A DNA stretch of 64,000 nucleotides, taken from Metaphire vulgaris. Taxonomy: Eukaryota; Annelida; Clitellata; Crassiclitellata; Megascolecidae. The notes beneath the pieces are model-generated. The model saw nothing but the letters and a program-made list of their open reading frames with translations, searched no databases and was not told the origin of the DNA. The translations under genes and the position numbers were made by a program. Within the stretch, counting starts at the first letter, position 1. Each line of letters starts with the position of its first letter. Below are positions 57,882-64,000 of the stretch, piece by piece. The stretch covers positions 1 to 64,000 of the forward strand of contig JACLAT010000148.1 in NCBI GenBank assembly GCA_018105865.1. Reading direction: 5' to 3'.

Positions 57882-59621
57882 GGTCACTCTGCGCACTACT
57901 CTGTACTTCCTTCCGACGTTCCACGCTTAATCCCTTCCCTAAAGCGTCCTTTCACCTCTACCTATCTGGCTCCGTGCGCCTCACCTCTCTACCTGCGCAC
58001 CTTACCTCACTCCGTGCACTTTGCCTCTCACCGTGCACCTTACCTCTCTCTGTGCACCTTACCTCTCTCCACACCTATCGCGCCTCCCTGCGTTCAGTGC
58101 CTCTACCGCACCTCTCGCAATGCGCCTTCGCACTGCTAGATTAAACACTGGCCCTAACCCTAACCCCAACCACTCTTTGGGGGCCTCCCTCTCCCGGGAC
58201 CCGGGGGGGGGGGCACTCGACAAAGTGCCCCCCACGTTACGCCACTGGGCGCATTAAAAAAATTGTTAAATATGCGATCGCATAATCGCATCAAACTCAG
58301 CCCTAAACAGGGGCAGATTAGGCTCATGTTGATATGTCCATCTTCCCGCTTCAAGCTATTCCGAACCCATCAAAAATTAGATAGGCCTAATAATTTTTTG
58401 TAAGATGGGAATATGGGCTCTTGTACAAAATTTACGCGCACTTAATATTCAACTACACTAAGCCTAACAATATGCACCGCATTAAAAATCCAGCACACTA
58501 TAGGCCTAGGGGAAGTATGAAAAAAATCTCAATTTTCTATTACCAATGTGTATAGGCCTAAGTCTTTGTATAGCCGGAACTATAGGAAGCAATCATAGAA
58601 ACGTGTAAGTACCGTTGAGTGTAAGTAAGTAAGAAGGTAAGTACTCCTGCTGTTTAGCAGCCATTTTATTAGCATTAAGTAGGCCTAAGTAATTTAAATG
58701 TTGTAAATTTTTAAGGCGCTTTAGCAGGTAGTACAGTAGTAGCTACCTAGACGGTAGACCTAGGCCTATTCCTATGCATTGATTCATACCCGGGCACAGC
58801 AGCTCTAGCAAGAAAGTAGTCCGTGAATACGGAAAAAGCTCCTACGATAGCTCCATAGAGATATGTAGACGACCCGTTCAAGTGTAGTAAGTAAGTAAGA
58901 CGAATCTCTTAAATTTATGTAGCGCTTTTGGGCGTAGCACAGTAGTACGTGTTTATTGCTATGCGCTTATTTAGATCCGGGACTGATGGAACTCCTTTCT
59001 ACATTTGGTGAAGCAGATGCACGAAATACCAAATAATTTTGACCAATGAAGACTTATGTTTTTCAAAGTAAAAGCCGGTTTCGCCGGCTTGCGGCCAAAT
59101 AATTTATTTTGACTAATGAATAGGCCTACTTACGTATTCGCTGCCAAAGTATTTCAGCATTGAATATTTATTAAGTAAGTAAGCAGTTTCATTGAGAGTG
59201 AAATAAAATAAGATAAATTTTTACTATTTTAGGAAAAAAATGCGATTGCAAATACGATTTTTTCATACTTCCCCTAGTGTAGGCTTACTGGATTTTTAAT
59301 GTGGTGCATAGGCTTATTGTAAGGCGAATAGTGTATAGGCCTAGCAACATATAGTTGAATATTACGTGCGCGAGAGTTCTGTACAAGTGCCGGAATATGC
59401 TATTCAGAATATGACGCAACAAGTCTATCAGAGACAAAGAGTGACTGTAAATATAGATCGAAGGGATTCGAAGCAGGACTATGCATTCGCAATTTCGCAT
59501 ATTCAAAGCTTTATTTAGCTTTGGGAAAGTCCATTGCATTTAGTCACATAGGCCTATCGTGGTTTTGCAGGCAGGTTATGCCATTCTAAAATTGAAACTG
59601 GGCAAAATGTAGGCCTAGGCT

Positions 59622-59700
59622 AAAACTGAAGGCGGCTAACCCTTCGGTTCTCCAACGGGTCCACGTAGGCCTATGGAGCATACCTTATAGGCCTATAGGG
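59622..59700 (+). mobile_element. tail fragment of the tRNA-SINE family
   Basis: CTGAAGGCGGCTAACCCTTC, GGTTCTCCAACGGGTCCACG matches the 3' half of the SINE at 33847-34131. The tRNA head is absent. Confidence 0.7.
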
Positions 59701-60096
59701 CCTAAGGAACTTAGCACTTGACAACTGTTGACACTTAAATTGTTAAACTGCAATACAATTTCTAGAGCCAAAGATATCCTACATCCTGCGTTTGCTGTTC
59801 ATCAAATCGATTTTCGCCTGAAGCGCCGTCCCTCTGAAACGCCGCCGCCTGTCTGATCGGCTGTCGTGGAACATAGCGGCGCACTGGCCATGGCCTGCCA
59901 GCTGCTTAACTCCGCCCATCGGTCGTATCATTTCGCTCCAACCTTGATTTCGCTCTGTGCGTCGAGACATTCTTCATGTGCGATTGGATGATGGCCAACT
60001 GCCTGCCTGCCTGCCTGCCTGTCTGACTAACTAACTGACTGATTGACTGACGGAGTGGTTGCAGTGGCGGACAGGCGGCAGCAGGATTTGGAAATA

Positions 60097-60135
60097 GCGG
60101 TGGGGTGGGGTGGGGTGGGGTGGGGTGGGGTGGTG
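60097..60135. repeat. (TGGGG)n, G-quadruplex-prone
   Basis: GGTGGGGTGGGGTGGGGTGG repeated to seven G-runs. At least four GGGG runs separated by single T can form a very stable quadruplex. Confidence 0.9.
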
Positions 60136-60192
60136 GTAGCGCAACTACTAAGCATTGGCCCCAACTATTTGTTGCTATGTATGTGTAGTATA

Positions 60193-60509
60193 CCAGGCCT
60201 ATTTGGCGTTGTGCGACCGGTTCTCGTCAGAACACTGAAGTTAAGCAACGACGAGCGCGGTTAGTACTTGGATGGGTGACCATCCCGGGATCTAATCGTG
60301 GTGCCGGCGGCCAACCAAGCCGTTCATCGCTCAGGCGTCGATAAATTGGTACTCGCGCTAAGCTGCGAAGGTAAAACGCAGGTCTGGAGAAAGTAATGGC
60401 AACCTACTCTAGATTAATGGCGTAAGCCACCTGCGTCGCTGCTTGCCTAGTACACGCGGAGATCAGCGCCGGAAACCTTACGCTCGTTCGAGTACGGGAC
60501 TACCTTTTT
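60193..60509 (+). mobile_element. 5S rRNA-derived SINE
   Basis: 60213-60310 resembles 5S rRNA, including the pol III internal control region: AAGTTAAGCAACGACGAGCG and GGTTAGTACTTGGATGGGTG, ACCATCCCGGGA. It continues into a non-5S body (CTGGAGAAAGTAATGGCAAC) ending in TACCTTTTT. Near-identical 12-bp flanks ATGTGTAGTATA (60181-60192) and ATGTATAGTATA (60510-60521) mark retroposition. A SINE, not a functional 5S gene: the 5S 5' end is altered and it is embedded in a longer unit. Confidence 0.85.
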
Positions 60510-60529
60510 ATGTATAGTATATGGGACTC

Positions 60530-60712
60530 AACTGGGACGTAGATAGGAATGGGCTTGGGTCTTCAAGCTCCCAAACCTCAAGCTAGCCCCCCAAATTAAT
60601 TCAAGCCCAAATGGCGTTGTGGGGTCAAAAGGAAGAAAGGGAAGTGAATCTTGTGCGTCAGCCCCCCCCCCCAACCGAAAATCCCATCCATGCCTAGCTA
60701 TGTCCCTGACTG
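60530..60712. mobile_element. MITE, CAGGGACGTAGCTAGG family, copy 3 (both ends)
   Basis: Left CTGGGACGTAGATAGGAATG, right CATCCATGCCTAGCTATGTC, CCTG. Inverted ends agree over about 20 bp with mismatches. No clear target duplication. Confidence 0.65.
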
Positions 60713-60779
60713 GGAGGCCCCTGGAGGGCAGGCATTCAATAGGATAAGGGGTACTCGTCCCCATGTGGATCTGCCGCTG

Positions 60780-62270
60780 CCTGCCTACCTGACTTTCTGA
60801 CTGACTGGCCGACTGACTGAATGGCTGATTGACTGACGTAGGCCTACATAGGCCTAGTAATTGGCTGACTGATTAACTGACTGATTGACTGACGAGTGAA
60901 CGAGTTTATATAGTTCGTGCAAGTAGGTCTATAGGACCCAGTAGGTGGTCATTGACCTCTTGTGCTTCGGCGGTGGAAGTGATCTGGACTGCATTGACGA
61001 CGGCCGAAAAGGGGGATCCTGCGTCGCTAGAGGAGCTCTCGGCCCCTCGACGCAGACTTCGATTGGTCTTTGGACGTGGTGATTAGCAATTATTAATTAA
61101 TTAATAAACTATTTAATATAGGCCTAACAATGTCATAGCGTAACGTAATCTCTGAGTCCGTTTGTCTTATAGCTGACTTTGTATCACCCTGAATATTCTC
61201 AGAGCCTATACTAGGTTATTCGGCGCCCGGGGCAAGGTTTCTATTTTTTGCGCCCCTAAATTCCTGTGATGACCTTTTATTGCTTATCGAAGTTTTCTGA
61301 AACAGCATACATACGACATAGAAAATTTTGACGTTTCTAGCCTCTAACTGCCTTAAATCGGTGATGACCTTTTTTACTTATCTGGATTTTCACCTCCGAG
61401 AGGAAGATGGTCAATTTTGTTAAAATTAGTGTGCGAAATGCGCCCCCAGGACGGCGCCCGGGTCGGCTTACCCCTACCCCTAGCTACGGCTTTGAATATT
61501 CTAGCAAATAATCTTATTAAAGCTTAGGCCTATCATGTATTGTCTCATTGATATTGAATGCTCTTTCAGAAACTGAGGCGTAACCTCCAAAATAAAAATC
61601 GGCAACAGGTGAAACCATGTGAAACAGGTGAAACCATGTGAAACAGGTGAAACCATGTGAAACAGGTGAAACCATGTGAAACAGGTGAAACCATGCCGAT
61701 GCCGTTTGATGATCTGAACGTTTGGTAGGCCTAAGACAAAGTGATTGTAAAACATTTACAATGTACAGTAGTAGATTACAGCCCCGACGGTGACCAGTTG
61801 GCCACCTATCGAATAGCGAATAAATTTAAAATCTGTCTTTTAGTCTATACCACTTAATACTCAGCGGGGCCTTCATTTGTTGTTCCTCGTTCTCGTGCAG
61901 CATGCATTGAAACTAGTTCAGGGATTTTTCTACACAAGGCAGCGGGCGTAGGGGCACGGGGTGTCTGTCAAAAACCGGGGATGTAACCCCCGCTGGGGGT
62001 GCAGATAAATCCCAGGTTAAAGCTATTCATTTAAAATTCTAAAATGTCATCCATTTTCATATTGACTAATGTAGTCGTGGTCAACGTGGTTTTGCCACTT
62101 CAAATATGCAAAAATGACCTCAGACTGCAATTGAAAATTCAATATAGCTGGTCACAGAGTCATTTAGAGCTTTTGATATTATTATTATTATTATTATTAT
62201 TATTACATGGTTGTTAACGCACATTAAGTCATTCACGAGTGAAGAATCATAAGTGCGGGGTGAGTCACAT
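60780..62270. other. intergenic, simple repeats and MITE fragments
   Basis: (GACT)n-like words near 60,790-60,890, a MITE-like segment 61,218-61,480 (CGGCGCCCGGGGCAAGG ... GGACGGCGCCCGGGTCGG) with two more GATGACCTTTT core motifs, and the 19-bp tandem repeat. No gene. Confidence 0.4.
61601..61695. repeat. 19-bp tandem repeat
   Basis: Five near-identical units of AACAGGTGAAACCATGTGA. No spacers, so it is a minisatellite and not a CRISPR array. Confidence 0.9.
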
Positions 62271-62273
62271 AAC

Positions 62274-62420
62274 CTAAACAGTGTAGGCCAAACTGCAGAG
62301 TGCAGCTTTCAGTCGGCGTTTAAAAACAATCAATGAAACAGTTAAGTCCGAAGTGACAGAGTTAGGCAGATTGTTCCAAACAGACGGAGCAGCGATTGCG
62401 AAGAAACACAGGGCCGTCGA
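62274..62420 (-). mobile_element. L2/CR1-like LINE C-terminal fragment
   Basis: Minus strand FFAIAAPSVWNNLPNSVTSD, LTVSLIVFKRRLKAALCSLA, the usual end of these LINE proteins. A MITE-like CAGGGCCGTCGAGAG end begins at 62409. Confidence 0.75.
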
Positions 62421-62439
62421 GAGAAAATACGGGCCGGGG

Positions 62440-62740
62440 GACAAATATTGATTCCGGGCCTCTTGTTTCACTCTCCATATAATTTCGTAGTGAACTTCAA
62501 GCAGAATCTTGACAAGCAAAAAAGGTTAGGCTTATTCTTCATCATCATATCAAATAAATGCTGACAAGCAAAAAAGGTCATCCTTTATCCTCATAAATGC
62601 TGACAAGCAAAAAAACAGAGAAAGCCTACGTGACGTAATTTATGGATGATGTTTTAAGGGGAGTCCGAGTGTTGTGACAGGTTGTGACAACTGGGCGGGG
62701 ACGCAAAAACTGTGACGTACTTTATAGACGGCCCCTATTT
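62440..62740. mobile_element. MITE-derived sequence with repeated core motif
   Basis: Three TGACAAGCAAAAAA units (about 62508, 62560, 62600), then ACGTAATTTATGGATGATG ... GTGACGTACTTTATAGACGG, CCCC, the end type also seen at 4513-4560 and 57724. Exact limits unclear. Confidence 0.5.
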
Positions 62741-62744
62741 GTCT

Positions 62745-62990
62745 TCGTGAAGACTATATTAAAAACGTTCTATGCATTTAAGCGTATCCAATATGAAATA
62801 CTGTATTGGATACGATCATACGATTAATTACATTCAATACATTAAATACATTCACTAGGTGGTAGTATTAGTAGTAAAATTTTGATTATTGATACTGCCA
62901 CCTAGCGAATGAGATGCCATCAAAATCTTAATAGGGTAAACGCTTGGACTCAATATCATTTAGAACTCTTAGGCCTACTCTCTGTCTGTC

Positions 62991-63024
<34 letters not shown>

Positions 63025-64000
63025 ACCTGATGACAAACTTCTTTACTTCTTTTTGTTTGCTAGTGAAGCTCTCAGGTCTCTTATTTAAGAGACTCGTTTC
63101 AAGCCCTGGTTGAGAAAGGAGGAGTCCCCCACACAGTGTCACACACACACACACACACACACAAACAAACACACACACACACACGCACACAAACACACAC
63201 ACACGCATGCACACACACACACACTCATCGTCTCTGATTAGGGTTGCCAGATATCCGAAGTCGAAATACGGGAGATTGTTTCCGCGATCAATGCACCCAC
63301 TCCAATGGACTCCACGGTCCAGTTCATTGTGAATTAGTATGGATAGAGGCCTAGAGCTATACTACACAACAGGAAAAAAAGTTCGTCCGCTCACACCGAC
63401 ACCTTGTTTATTTCCTTTTCTTCGTTAGTGATGGCAAGCAAAAGGTCAACGCCTTAATTAACTACATTATTTCTTCAACTTCTTGAATTCGTACCGTTGT
63501 TAAGAAATTTTTTACTACTGCAACCCCACGGGGGTTGATCCACAAATCCGCAATCCGAGAATAAAAATGCGTGAAACAATGAACAAATCTTTTTGTGACA
63601 GCCAAGGGGGTTTCACACCCAAACCCCCTCCCCTCGGCTGCGTCATTTCTATAGAGCATGGACTAGGAAAAAAACAGTATACAACACTGTTCAATGCACT
63701 GCATCATCTGCATGTAGTGAATCGATATTACAAACAAAGTTATAGGTTAATAATATTATTATCATAGACCTCCTAACGAGTTCTAAGTTCCTATTCCTGC
63801 CGTTAAAGTAAGTAAGAAGCAGTGGGGCATTGCTGCCTGCTTCAGAGTCTCTATTATCTTGTTTGATTCTGTACTAAACCGTACTAATGACTTTTATTTG
63901 ACGTTTTATCACGTCAGAAAATGTAGTATTGTTTCGATTTTAAACTGCGTCTCAATGAAGATTTAGTCTCCCGCGTGGCATCCGTCCGGGAGGCGGGAGA
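62745..64000. other. intergenic, nothing coding seen
   Basis: Contains an inverted pair AATACATTCACTAGGTGG / CCACCTAGCGAATGAG near 62,845-62,910, (TCTG)n/(TC)n and (AC)n tracts, and a MITE-like core GGCAAGCAAAAGGTCAAC at 63,432. The last bases end in a repeat-like palindrome (CCGGGAGGCGGGAG). Confidence 0.35.
63135..63225. repeat. (AC)n microsatellite
   Basis: (CA)n with AAACAAAC and CACGCA interruptions. Confidence 0.95.

Larger units (their letters stand above)
57900..60190. other. intergenic, fragments of repeats
   Basis: Contains an end of the CAGTGTTTAATCTAG MITE family (GCTAGATTAAACACTGG at about 58136), two copies of the TAAGTAAG repeat and many TAGGCCTA words. A GC-richer patch at 59,770-59,970 has a short minus ORF (SRRTERNQGWSEMIRPMGGV) that I cannot assign. 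Confidence 0.35.

Noticed and set aside
59779..59970. Minus ORF SRRTERNQGWSEMIRPMGGV as a gene
   Set aside because: No splice context, no similarity that I can recall, and short; kept only as a note in the intergenic description.
60193..60320. Functional 5S rRNA gene
   Set aside because: The 5S 5' end is altered, the unit continues into unrelated SINE body, and flanking duplications point to retroposition.
61601..61695. Regular 19-bp repeats as a CRISPR array
   Set aside because: Units are head-to-tail with no spacers, and the genome is eukaryotic; it is a minisatellite.

Overview
This is a eukaryotic (animal) genomic window. Spliced genes with GT-AG introns, tRNA- and 5S-derived SINEs, LINE remnants, long trinucleotide microsatellites and a very dense load of DNA transposons leave no room for a prokaryotic or viral reading. 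Gene content (a LAR-type receptor tyrosine phosphatase and an SCPx thiolase/sterol-carrier fusion) and repeat style suggest a marine invertebrate, perhaps a deuterostome such as a hemichordate or echinoderm. That taxonomic guess is weak.

Layout. (1) 387-18,200, + strand: the 3' half of a LAR/PTPRF-D-S-type receptor protein tyrosine phosphatase: transmembrane exon, most of the juxtamembrane/D1 region, D1 WPD loop and catalytic loop, complete D2, stop at 17,665. The four most 5' exons (387-4,706) are full of single-base indels; every later exon is clean. (2) 19,077-44,948, - strand, tail-to-tail with the phosphatase: a complete 18-exon SCPx gene (peroxisomal 3-ketoacyl-CoA thiolase fused to SCP2), 535 aa, ending in the peroxisomal signal SKL. 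It contains two alternative 127-nt versions of one thiolase exon separated by a 37-nt gap, an in-frame internal ATG that would give SCP2 alone, and a dead tandem copy of the last thiolase exon. (3) 45-64 kb: mostly transposons and simple repeats, with one unrecognised - strand gene start (53,525 downward) beside a GC-rich block that may be a promoter.

Mobile elements. At least 19 insertions can be delimited to the base by 8-bp target duplications and CAG.../TAG... ends typical of hAT transposons, several nested four deep. One 2.4-kb element (41,018-43,429) carries a decayed gene of an expanded invertebrate protein family that I know only as uncharacterised. A pogo-like element with a PHD finger, a THAP/DDE element, a piggyBac-like MITE, Tc1 remnants, and L2/CR1-like and RTE-like LINE fragments are also present. 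Different hAT MITEs share the core TGACAAGCAAAAAAGGTCA.

How the genes fit together: the two convergent host genes are functionally unrelated (phosphotyrosine signalling at the membrane; peroxisomal side-chain/branched-chain thiolysis and lipid transfer). Their introns and flanks have served as transposon landing sites. All calls are by reading the sequence; no search was run.
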